Shown here: one piece after another, positions 1 to 5,507 of the stretch
Position numbering within the stretch: the first letter of the stretch is position 1
Layout of the letters: every line of letters starts with the position of its first letter
Assembly (NCBI GenBank): GCA_018813805.1
Contig: JAHJAP010000007.1
Coordinates: 1 to 5,507 of the forward strand
Length of the DNA stretch: 5,507 nucleotides
Origin: Patescibacteria group bacterium
GTDB lineage: Bacteria; Patescibacteriota; Patescibacteriia; Patescibacteriales; GWC2-42-12
Direction: 5' to 3'
The notes under the pieces: model-generated
What the model saw: the letters and a program-made list of their open reading frames with translations, nothing else
Told to the model about the DNA's origin: nothing
Database searches by the model: none
Made by a program: the position numbers and the translations under genes

Positions 1-1
1 A

Positions 2-211
2 AAAAATTTATTTAATATTAATTTAAGTGATGCCAATTTGATTTATTGTTATCTTAATTTAAAAACAATGGACAAGCTTAAAGAAAAATTTAATAAAGAA
101 TGTAAATCTGGCGCAATTATTATTAGTTATCAATTTCCAATGCATAATATTAATCCACAAAAAATTATTCAATTAGATAAAGATAAAGTTTATTTTTATA
201 AAATTGCTTAA
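2..211 (+). CDS. class I SAM-dependent methyltransferase-like protein, C-terminal fragment (5' end outside window)
   Basis: An open frame enters from the left edge and ends at TAA 209-211, giving 69 C-terminal residues. Seen: an Asp-Ala-Asn-Leu-Ile-Tyr-Cys-Tyr-Leu strand, an amphipathic Lys-rich helix (MDKLKEKFNKE), then a Gly-Ala-Ile-Ile-Ile-Ser-Tyr strand, a Phe-Pro turn, and a final Val-Tyr-Phe-Tyr-Lys strand. This order (strand 4, helix, strand 5 with SxxFP, closing beta-hairpin) recalls the C-terminal half of small Rossmann-fold methyltransferases, including the FAM173/ATPSCKMT-like lysine methyltransferases. The SAM-binding Gly-rich loop would lie upstream, outside the window, so catalytic competence and substrate cannot be judged. 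The stop is only 8 nt before the tRNA. The family call is from recalled sequence pattern; another small Rossmann enzyme is possible. Confidence 0.6.
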   Translation, partial: KNLFNINLSDANLIYCYLNLKTMDKLKEKFNKECKSGAIIISYQFPMHNINPQKIIQLDKDKVYFYKIA

Positions 212-219
212 AAAATTAT

Positions 220-292
220 GGTGGCTATCGTATAACGGTTAATACATCGGGTTGTGGTCCCGACGAACTGGGTTCAATTCCCAGTAGCCACC
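220..292 (+). tRNA. tRNA-His (anticodon GTG)
   Basis: A full cloverleaf can be drawn. The acceptor stem is 221-227 (GTGGCTA) with 285-291 (TAGCCAC). The D stem is 230-233 with 242-245, and its 8-nt loop carries GG. The anticodon stem is 247-251 (TCGGG) with 259-263 (CCCGA), and the loop TTGTGGT has anticodon GTG at 254-256. The T stem is 268-272 (CTGGG) with 280-284 (CCCAG), and its loop is TTCAATT. G220 can pair with discriminator C292, the G-1:C73 identity pair of tRNA-His. The variable region is short (4 nt). The bases after the discriminator are CAA, so the 3' CCA does not appear to be encoded and would be added enzymatically. A TATAAAAT stretch at 197-204, inside the end of the preceding gene, could be a -10 box, but I see no good -35. 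Confidence 0.96.
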
Positions 293-318
293 CAATTTCT
301 GTTTATCAGTTCCGCATT

Positions 319-359
319 ATGGGTCTGTCGCCGAATACGGTATTCGGCGACAGACCCAT
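319..359. repeat. palindromic dispersed element, copy A (perfect inverted repeat)
   Basis: The arms are 319-338 and 340-359, perfectly complementary around a single central G at 339. The core shared with copy B is GGGTCTGTCGCCGAATAC (321-338) and its reverse complement (340-357). As RNA it would fold into a 19-bp stem with a CGG triloop. The core arm is 11/18 G+C in a very AT-rich setting. The flanking pentamers are ATTAT (316-320) and ATTAC (358-362), a 4-of-5 match. No U-run follows, so it is a poor intrinsic terminator. It is best described as a REP- or MITE-like palindromic unit. The inverted repeat is certain; its nature is inferred from the second copy. Confidence 0.9.
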
Positions 360-421
360 TACACATAAAACATTTTCTCTTATTATTACGAACTTAATCA
401 ACAATCCATAAGTTTTATTTT

Positions 422-446
422 TTCATAATTCACGCTTCATAATTCA
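422..446 (+). repeat. short tandem-spaced direct repeat (11 bp, period 14)
   Basis: TTCATAATTCA occurs at 422-432 and again at 436-446, separated by CGC, just upstream of the glycosyltransferase start. It could be a regulator half-site pair or a remnant of sequence duplication. In DNA this AT-rich, slippage or chance is also plausible. No function is assigned. Confidence 0.5.
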
Positions 447-454
447 TTTACATT

Positions 455-1729
455 ATGTTAATTGGCATTGACGCCAGTAGGGCCAATAAGCAATATAAAG
501 GCGGGGTTGAATGGTATTCTTATCATCTAATTAGAGAATTGGCCAAGATTGACGCAAACAATCAATATGTCTTATATACTGACAAACCATTAACTAATGG
601 ATTGGCTGATTTAACATCTAATCAAACAGAATTTCAAAAAACAGAAATTTGTATTGATAAAAAGAATTGGCAAAAAATAAAAAGTCCTTATAATAATTTT
701 CGTTGCAAAATTATCAAACATTTTTTACCATTTTTTTGGACTCAAATCGCATTATCTTTAGAAATGCTATTTCATCCTCCAGATATTTTATTTATACCAG
801 CTCACACCTTGCCAATTATTCACCCGCGCAAATCAGTAGTTACTTTACATGATATTGGTTTTATTCGTAAACACCGACTTTATAGCCGCGAAAGAATTAA
901 TTCGGTTAGTAAATTTTGGCATAGCTTATTAAATTTATTAACTAAAATCGTAACATTAGGAAAATATGAAGCTAATATTTACGATTACTATAAATGGTCA
1001 ACTAAATTTACCCTAAAACACGCTCAAAAAATAATAACAGTTTCTCGCTTTTCTCAAAGTGAGATTATAAAATTTTATTCAACCAAACCAAAAGATATCA
1101 AAGTTATTTATCATGGATATGATAATAAGCTTTATCAAAAAATTAATAATTTAGAAGAAATAAATAAAGTTTTAAACCAATATGGGATAGAAGGTCCTTA
1201 TATTTTTTATATTGGCCGCCTAGAAAAGAAAAAAAATATTTCAACATTAATAGAGGCTTATGCTATTATGAGAGAACAGTATCCAAAAATTAAACATAAA
1301 TTAGTTTTAGTTGGATGTGCTAGTTATAGCTTTGATGAAATTAAAAATGTTATTCAAGAATTTAATATTGATAATGAAATTATTTTAACTGGCTGGATGC
1401 CTGAAAAAGATATACCATTTATTTATAACGGGGCAACTGCCTTAATTTTTCCCTCATATTATGAAGGCTTTGGCATTCCGTTACTTCAAGCCATGGCTTG
1501 CGGCACGCCAATAGCAGCTTCTAATGTTGCGTCAATACCTGAGGTGGTTCAAGATTCAGCCTTGTTGTTTAACCCATTTGATAAAAACAAGATGGCCAAG
1601 GCTATTGCAAAGATTATAATTGATAATAATTTAAGACAAGATTTAATTAAAAAAGGATATTTTAGAATTAATCATTTTAGTCATAAAAAAAATGCCCAAG
1701 AAACACTAGCAGTATTGGAAAGTTTATAA
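455..1729 (+). CDS. GT4-family glycosyltransferase (GT-B fold)
   Basis: A complete 424-residue retaining glycosyltransferase of the Glycos_transf_1 type, which would transfer a sugar from a nucleotide-sugar donor to a glycan or lipid-linked acceptor at the cytoplasmic face. The N-terminal acceptor domain opens with MLIGIDASRA and a Gly-Gly loop (KGGVEWYSYHL) and contains H132-D133 in VVTLHD. The link to the donor domain is VSRFS (about 196-200) followed by VIYHGYD. The C-terminal domain shows GRLEKKKN (254-261), a LVLVG strand, TGW, and the donor-site stretch YEGFGIPLLQAMACGTP starting near 336. E337 is the first Glu of the usual EX7E motif, but the second position is Gln345. The protein is longer than a typical 370-390 residue member; the extra length seems to lie near 145-185, before the interdomain segment. 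ATG 455 is chosen because MLIGIDA is the canonical family start; no clear ribosome site precedes it. A hydrophobic signal or anchor is not apparent. The gene is flanked on both sides by palindromic elements. The sugar specificity is unknown; an envelope polysaccharide role is inference. Confidence 0.93.
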   Translation: MLIGIDASRANKQYKGGVEWYSYHLIRELAKIDANNQYVLYTDKPLTNGLADLTSNQTEFQKTEICIDKKNWQKIKSPYNNFRCKIIKHFLPFFWTQIALSLEMLFHPPDILFIPAHTLPIIHPRKSVVTLHDIGFIRKHRLYSRERINSVSKFWHSLLNLLTKIVTLGKYEANIYDYYKWSTKFTLKHAQKIITVSRFSQSEIIKFYSTKPKDIKVIYHGYDNKLYQKINNLEEINKVLNQYGIEGPYIFYIGRLEKKKNISTLIEAYAIMREQYPKIKHKLVLVGCASYSFDEIKNVIQEFNIDNEIILTGWMPEKDIPFIYNGATALIFPSYYEGFGIPLLQAMACGTPIAASNVASIPEVVQDSALLFNPFDKNKMAKAIAKIIIDNNLRQDLIKKGYFRINHFSHKKNAQETLAVLESL

Positions 1730-1750
1730 AAAGCTGTTGTTAAATGCTTT

Positions 1751-1804
1751 GTTGAGGGTCTGTCGCCGAATACTCTTTCGAGTATTTGGCGACAGACCCG
1801 TTGA
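1751..1804. repeat. 5-bp direct repeats flanking palindrome copy B (possible target-site duplication)
   Basis: GTTGA lies at 1751-1755 and again at 1800-1804, immediately abutting both ends of the 44-bp palindrome. Exact abutment is what a transposition target-site duplication would produce. Five bases are few, and chance cannot be excluded from a single copy. The matching position around copy A shows only 4 of 5 identical bases. Confidence 0.45.
1756..1799. repeat. palindromic dispersed element, copy B
   Basis: The left arm 1756-1773 is identical over 18 bases to the left arm of copy A (321-338). The right arm 1782-1799 differs at one base (T at 1787 for C), which would still give a G-U pair in RNA. 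The centre is 8 nt (TCTTTCGA) instead of 1 nt, and part of it is itself complementary. The RNA could form a 20-bp stem (1756-1775 with 1780-1799) closed by a TTTC loop. It sits 26 nt after the glycosyltransferase stop and ends 40 nt before the preferred ATPase start. No T-run follows it. It might protect or end the upstream transcript, but two near-identical copies point first to a dispersed repeat. Confidence 0.9.
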
Positions 1805-1814
1805 ACATAAATTT

Positions 1815-1820
1815 TATAAT
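1815..1820 (+). promoter_or_regulatory. candidate -10 box (TATAAT) for the ATPase gene
   Basis: A perfect TATAAT lies between palindrome copy B and the ATG at 1840. Initiation about 7 nt downstream would give a leader of roughly 13 nt. No -35 hexamer is seen at 16-18 nt spacing, where the sequence is the right arm of the palindrome. TATAAT arises often by chance in DNA this AT-rich, so this is weak evidence. Confidence 0.3.
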
Positions 1821-1839
1821 TTCAAAGAAATTTTTTAAA

Positions 1840-4446
1840 ATGCAAAAAACAAAAGGACTTAGTCAAAAAGAAGCACAAAAAAAATTAAAAGAGTATGGAT
1901 ATAATGAAATAAAAGAAATAAATAAAATTTCTCCATTTTCAATTTTTTTAAGGCAAGTTAAAAAAAATTTCATTGTTTATCTTTTATTCGCTTCTGTCTT
2001 GTTGTCTTTTTTTGTTAACAAGCCAATCACTGGATATGCGATACTTATTGTTATTATTATAGTAATAGGATCTGGTTTTATTCAGGAATACAAAGCGGAA
2101 AAAGCAATTAAAGCGCTAAAACAGATGATTATGCCAATGACGATTGTTGTTAGAGATGGCAAGGAAATTGAAATTCCAGCGCGAGAAATAGTTCCGGAAG
2201 ATATTGTAATTTTAAGAACTGGAGAAAAAATTCCAGCTGATTGTTTAATTCTGGAAGAAAATGAATTACGCGCTGATGAAGCAATTTTAACTGGAGAATC
2301 TTCTGCAATAAAAAAAGAAGTTCTCACAAACAATGTGCCTGAAGATAAAAATATGGTCTTTATGGGTACGTGCATCATTTCAGGCAAATGCATAGCAAGG
2401 GTAATAAGCACTGGAATGGCAACTAACTTTGGCAAAATCGCCAAAATGATATCAGTAACACAAAAAGAATTACCTCTTCAAATTAAAATTAACAAGATCG
2501 CAAAGCATATGACCATTATTTCTTTGCTTATCTCATTTATAATAGGCGCTATAATGCTTACGCGAAGCGATGTTTTAACTTATGAAGTTTTCGTTGAAAT
2601 TTTAATAGTTGTTATTGCATTATCTGTTTCTGCTTTTCCAGAAGGATTTCCTGTTATTCTTACCTCAATGCTTGCAATAGGAGCTCACAAGATGGCCAAA
2701 AAAAATGCCATTGTTAACAGGATGTCAATAATTGAAACTTTAGGAGAAACAACTTTAATCTGCGCTGACAAAACAGGCACATTAACTAAAGGTGAAATGA
2801 CAGTAAAACAAATATTTTGTTCAAATAAAATATATGATATAACTGGCGTTGGCTATAAAATAAAAGGAGACTTGCTTCTTGCTAACAAATTAATTAAAAA
2901 TAAAAATGATTTATGTTTAAAATATTTTTTTAAAACCGCTGCGCTATGCAATGATGCAATAATTGAAAGGAAAGGAATTGATATGGAATTTAGCGCAAAT
3001 GGCTCTCCCACAGAAGTTTCATTATTAATTATGGCTGCTAAAATGGGAATTTATAAAGATGATTTAGATGAAAAAAGAAAAAACGAAATTCCTTTTAGTT
3101 CTGAAAAAAAAATAATGACTGTTTATTGTGAAAAAGAAAATAATGGTATTATTTATTCCAAGGGCGCGCCAGAAATAATTTTAGAAAAATGCGCTTTTAT
3201 TCAAAAAGAAAATAAAATAATCAAATTATCAAACTCTGACAAAAACGCGATATTAAAATTTAACAATCAAGCCACGAACAAGGCTGCAAGGGTAATCGCC
3301 TTGGCTTACAAAAAATCAACTTTAATTCAAAAAAATAATTTTGAGCAAAATTTAGTTTTTTTAGGTTTAGCAGCGATTGAAGATCCGCCAAGAGAAGAAA
3401 TTAAACATTCAATTGCTTCTTGCACGCGCGCTGGCATAAAAGTCAAAATGATAACAGGAGATAGTGAAAAAACAGCCGTTCAAATAGGAAACGAAATCGG
3501 TTTAATTGGCAAAACATTAAACGGCGAAGAAATAGATAGATTGTCAGATGATGAACTTATAAAAAAAATTAAATCTGTTGTAATTTTTGCTCGCGTTAGA
3601 CCTGATCATAAATTAAGATTAGTATCTATTTTTAAAAAAATAGGCGAAATTGTTACTATGACTGGAGACGGAGTAAATGACGCGCCTGCCCTTAAAGAAG
3701 CTCATGTTGGCGTTGCTATGGGCAAAGGAGGAACAGATGTTACTAGAGAAGTCGGAGATTTAATATTAAAAGATAATAATTTTTCTACCATAGTAACAGC
3801 TATAAAAGAGGGCCGAACGATTTTTAATAATATTCAAAAATTTGTTGCTTACCAGCTTTCATGTAATTACGCGGAATTATTTATAATTTTTTTGGGCATA
3901 CTTTTTAAACTGCCCCTACCTCTTCTAGCACTTCAAATATTATTTATAAATTTAGTTACTGATAATTTGCCTGCGATCTCTCTTGCTACTAATCGTTCTA
4001 CGGATGATATAATGACAATTAAACCCAGAAAAAAATCCGACATATTAAACAAAAAATCAATGTCATTTCTGCTATTGGCAGGAACAATAATGACTGTTTT
4101 AACTTTTGCTGTTTACTTTTTTTCTTTAAAAATTTTAAACACTGACCTTGCAACCGCAAGAACTATCGCATTAACAACTTTAATATTTATGGAAATCGCC
4201 AATGCTTTTAATTTTAGGTCTTTCCGTAAAGGAGTTTTAACTCGATCTTTTTTTGTTAATAAATCGCTAGTATATACATCAATTATTTCATTAATTGCTA
4301 CGCTTGCTATTATCTATACGCCATTAAATAAAATATTTGAAACAGCGCCTCTTAACTGGTCATATTTATCATTATCTTTAATAACGCCACTTATAATGAT
4401 CACTATTTTTGATATTTTAAAAATTGTCAGGCCATATCAACATTAA
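1840..4446 (+). CDS. P-type II cation-transporting ATPase, SERCA-like (probable Ca2+ pump)
   Basis: A complete 868-residue ATP-driven cation pump of the inner membrane. Order seen: cation-ATPase N-terminal domain (KGLSQKEAQKKLKEYGYNEI); M1-M2 about 43-83; actuator loop TGES at 151-154; M3 about 222-241; M4 about 250-276 with PEG (E268); phosphorylation motif DKTGT with D310; nucleotide domain with FSSEKK and KGAPE from K441; TGD at 539; hinge TGDGVNDAP from 608; then M5-M10. By alignment in mind with SERCA, ion ligands are kept in M4 (E268), M5 (N676, E679), M6 (N704, T707, D708) and M8 (E785), which covers both calcium sites. That makes Ca2+ the best guess, though Na+ or other cations in related bacterial and archaeal pumps cannot be excluded. 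Start: the frame is open upstream to TTG 1786, but that codon lies inside palindrome copy B. ATG 1840 is preferred: it follows a TATAAT and leads straight into the N-terminal domain. The next gene begins 3 nt after the stop, suggesting one transcript. Confidence 0.95.
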   Translation: MQKTKGLSQKEAQKKLKEYGYNEIKEINKISPFSIFLRQVKKNFIVYLLFASVLLSFFVNKPITGYAILIVIIIVIGSGFIQEYKAEKAIKALKQMIMPMTIVVRDGKEIEIPAREIVPEDIVILRTGEKIPADCLILEENELRADEAILTGESSAIKKEVLTNNVPEDKNMVFMGTCIISGKCIARVISTGMATNFGKIAKMISVTQKELPLQIKINKIAKHMTIISLLISFIIGAIMLTRSDVLTYEVFVEILIVVIALSVSAFPEGFPVILTSMLAIGAHKMAKKNAIVNRMSIIETLGETTLICADKTGTLTKGEMTVKQIFCSNKIYDITGVGYKIKGDLLLANKLIKNKNDLCLKYFFKTAALCNDAIIERKGIDMEFSANGSPTEVSLLIMAAKMGIYKDDLDEKRKNEIPFSSEKKIMTVYCEKENNGIIYSKGAPEIILEKCAFIQKENKIIKLSNSDKNAILKFNNQATNKAARVIALAYKKSTLIQKNNFEQNLVFLGLAAIEDPPREEIKHSIASCTRAGIKVKMITGDSEKTAVQIGNEIGLIGKTLNGEEIDRLSDDELIKKIKSVVIFARVRPDHKLRLVSIFKKIGEIVTMTGDGVNDAPALKEAHVGVAMGKGGTDVTREVGDLILKDNNFSTIVTAIKEGRTIFNNIQKFVAYQLSCNYAELFIIFLGILFKLPLPLLALQILFINLVTDNLPAISLATNRSTDDIMTIKPRKKSDILNKKSMSFLLLAGTIMTVLTFAVYFFSLKILNTDLATARTIALTTLIFMEIANAFNFRSFRKGVLTRSFFVNKSLVYTSIISLIATLAIIYTPLNKIFETAPLNWSYLSLSLITPLIMITIFDILKIVRPYQH

Positions 4447-4449
4447 TTT

Positions 4450-5507
4450 ATGATTTTAGAAAATCAAATTTTTAATAATTTACTTCCATTTTTAGATAAC
4501 TGGGGTTATTTTATTTTATTTTTTTCTTCACTCTTAGAAGCCTTGCCTGCGATTGGTTCAATTTTCCCGGGGCACTCAATGGTTATTGCTAGTGGTTTTT
4601 TTATTCAGCTAGGTGTTTTTAAAACAACTTATATTATTTTATTAGCAACAATAGGCGCCATGATTGGTGATTTTATTGGTTATTTTCTTGGCAGAAAATA
4701 TGGCATTTCTTTTATTCTTAAACATAGAAAAGGATTATTTTTAAAAACTAAACATCTTGACAAGGCCTATTCTTTATTTAATTCTAATTCTGGCAAAGCA
4801 ATTATTCTTGGCAGACTTAATCCATTTACTCGAGCTTTTATTCCATTTATTGCTGGCATTTCTAAAATTGGTTATATAAGATTTTTAATTTTAAATTGCT
4901 TGGCGGCATTGCTTTGGTCAATAACCGCCGTGTTTATTGGTTATTTTTTTGGCAGTAGTTATAAAATTATTAGCACTCATATTGGAAAATATTTCTTTTT
5001 TGCAACACTTATTAGTTTAATTATTGCAGCGACTTATTATTATTTAAATAAAATCAAACATGCGTTTTTAACTAAGCATTTTCGTTATTTATTATTAAAC
5101 ATTTTTTCTCTTTATATTTTTTCTAAAACGCTAGAAGATGTTTTAATAAAAAAATCAGTACTTAGTATTGATCTTTGGATTAATGAAAAAATTGTTTTAT
5201 TATGGCAGCCATGGCTTAGCAAAATAATGATTTTACTAACAAATATTTTTGAACCAATTAATTTTTTAGTTTTATCTTTAATAATATTAAGTTTGTTTAT
5301 TTATCAAAAAAAATGGTACTTTTTTTCTTTATATTTAACTGGCTTAGGTGGAGGAATTATGTTTAGCTATATTTTAAAAATATTTATCCAAAGAGACAGG
5401 CCGATTGAAGGATTAATTTCTGAAACAAATTTTAGTTTTCCAAGTAGCCACGCCATTATTGCCGCAATTTTTTTCCCCTTATTATATTATTTTTTTAAAA
5501 ATAATAT
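4450..5507 (+). CDS. bifunctional DedA-family / PAP2 phosphatase membrane protein (3' end outside window)
   Basis: An open frame from ATG 4450 to the window edge gives 352 residues of a polytopic membrane protein. Residues 1 to about 200 are a DedA (SNARE-associated/VTT) domain: E30 in a LLEALPAIG segment, PGH at 40-42 where family members usually have PGD or PGE, G73-D74 in MIGDFIGYFLGRKYG, and GRLNPFTRAFIPFIAG with R122 and R128. These match the acidic and arginine positions known to matter in DedA proteins. From about 205 a PAP2 phosphatase domain follows: K310-x6-R317-P318 is motif C1 and PSSH at 331-334 is motif C2. Motif C3 (SRxxxxxHxxxD) would lie just beyond the edge. Known DedA relatives flip undecaprenyl phosphate, and PAP2 enzymes such as PgpB dephosphorylate undecaprenyl pyrophosphate or phosphatidyl lipids. 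Lipid-carrier recycling is therefore the likely role, by inference. It lies 3 nt after the ATPase stop with no Shine-Dalgarno sequence, consistent with translational coupling. Confidence 0.92.
   Translation, partial: MILENQIFNNLLPFLDNWGYFILFFSSLLEALPAIGSIFPGHSMVIASGFFIQLGVFKTTYIILLATIGAMIGDFIGYFLGRKYGISFILKHRKGLFLKTKHLDKAYSLFNSNSGKAIILGRLNPFTRAFIPFIAGISKIGYIRFLILNCLAALLWSITAVFIGYFFGSSYKIISTHIGKYFFFATLISLIIAATYYYLNKIKHAFLTKHFRYLLLNIFSLYIFSKTLEDVLIKKSVLSIDLWINEKIVLLWQPWLSKIMILLTNIFEPINFLVLSLIILSLFIYQKKWYFFSLYLTGLGGGIMFSYILKIFIQRDRPIEGLISETNFSFPSSHAIIAAIFFPLLYYFFKNN

Larger units (their letters stand above)
293..454. other. intergenic region between tRNA-His and the glycosyltransferase gene
   Basis: This 162-nt gap holds the G+C-rich palindrome at 319-359 and an 11-bp direct repeat near its right end. 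The rest is AT-rich with no open frame that looks coding. No T-run follows the palindrome, so there is no classical intrinsic terminator. CATAAT hexamers at 424-429 and 438-443 resemble -10 boxes for the glycosyltransferase gene, but neither has a recognisable -35 at the right distance. Confidence 0.6.

Noticed and set aside
292..295. Encoded 3' CCA tail on tRNA-His
   Set aside because: CCA at 292-294 would use up the discriminator base. With C292 as discriminator the next three bases are CAA, so a genomic CCA is not supported.
319..359. Palindrome copy A as a rho-independent terminator
   Set aside because: The stem is strong, but the following bases are ACACATAAAAC with no T-run on the + strand, and the sequence recurs as a repeat elsewhere. 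A dispersed element explains it better.
1730..1750. AAAGC/GCTTT inverted repeat just after the glycosyltransferase stop as a terminator
   Set aside because: The stem is only 5 bp with an 11-nt loop and no T-run, so it is too weak to call.
321..1799. The two palindromes as the start of a CRISPR array
   Set aside because: There are only two copies, 1.4 kb apart with a whole gene between them, and no regular spacers or cas genes are seen.
2082..2444. Open frame of 120 codons on the minus strand
   Set aside because: It lies wholly inside the ATPase gene, opposite its TGES-containing actuator region. Its translation is low-complexity hydrophobic and matches no family I know. It is an antisense shadow.

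Overview
The window is AT-rich and gene-dense, and every gene lies on the + strand. The reading frames contain no in-frame TGA, so the standard bacterial code fits and UGA-to-Gly recoding is not needed. None of the starts has a convincing Shine-Dalgarno sequence. The GT4 enzyme (beginning MLIGIDASRAN) and the DedA-PAP2 fusion resemble proteins I know from Candidatus Patescibacteria (CPR), perhaps Parcubacteria. That taxonomic placement is inference from style and composition. No marker gene here proves it.

Layout: (1) 2-211 is the C-terminal end of a small class I methyltransferase-like protein. (2) 220-292 is a tRNA-His (anticodon GTG) with the extra G-1 encoded in the genome. (3) 293-454 is an intergenic stretch holding a perfect G+C-rich palindrome (319-359) and a short direct repeat. 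(4) 455-1729 is a complete GT4 glycosyltransferase. (5) 1730-1839 is a second intergenic stretch with another copy of the same palindrome (1756-1799), flanked by a perfect 5-bp direct repeat, and then a TATAAT box. (6) 1840-4446 is a complete P-type II cation ATPase that keeps the ion-ligand residues of both SERCA calcium sites. (7) 4450-5507 is the first 352 residues of a DedA-PAP2 membrane protein. It starts 3 nt after the ATPase stop and runs off the window.

The ATPase and DedA-PAP2 genes are probably co-transcribed. The DedA-PAP2 protein is a candidate for polyprenyl-phosphate lipid-carrier recycling, and the upstream glycosyltransferase is a plausible envelope-polysaccharide enzyme, so an envelope theme is possible but not proven. 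The ATPase would export Ca2+ or a similar cation.

The most interesting non-coding signal is the pair of near-identical palindromes bracketing the glycosyltransferase gene. They share 18-base arms but have different centres (1 versus 8 nt). One has a possible target-site duplication, and it overlaps a naive TTG start of the ATPase. They look like copies of a tiny dispersed mobile or REP/MITE-like element.
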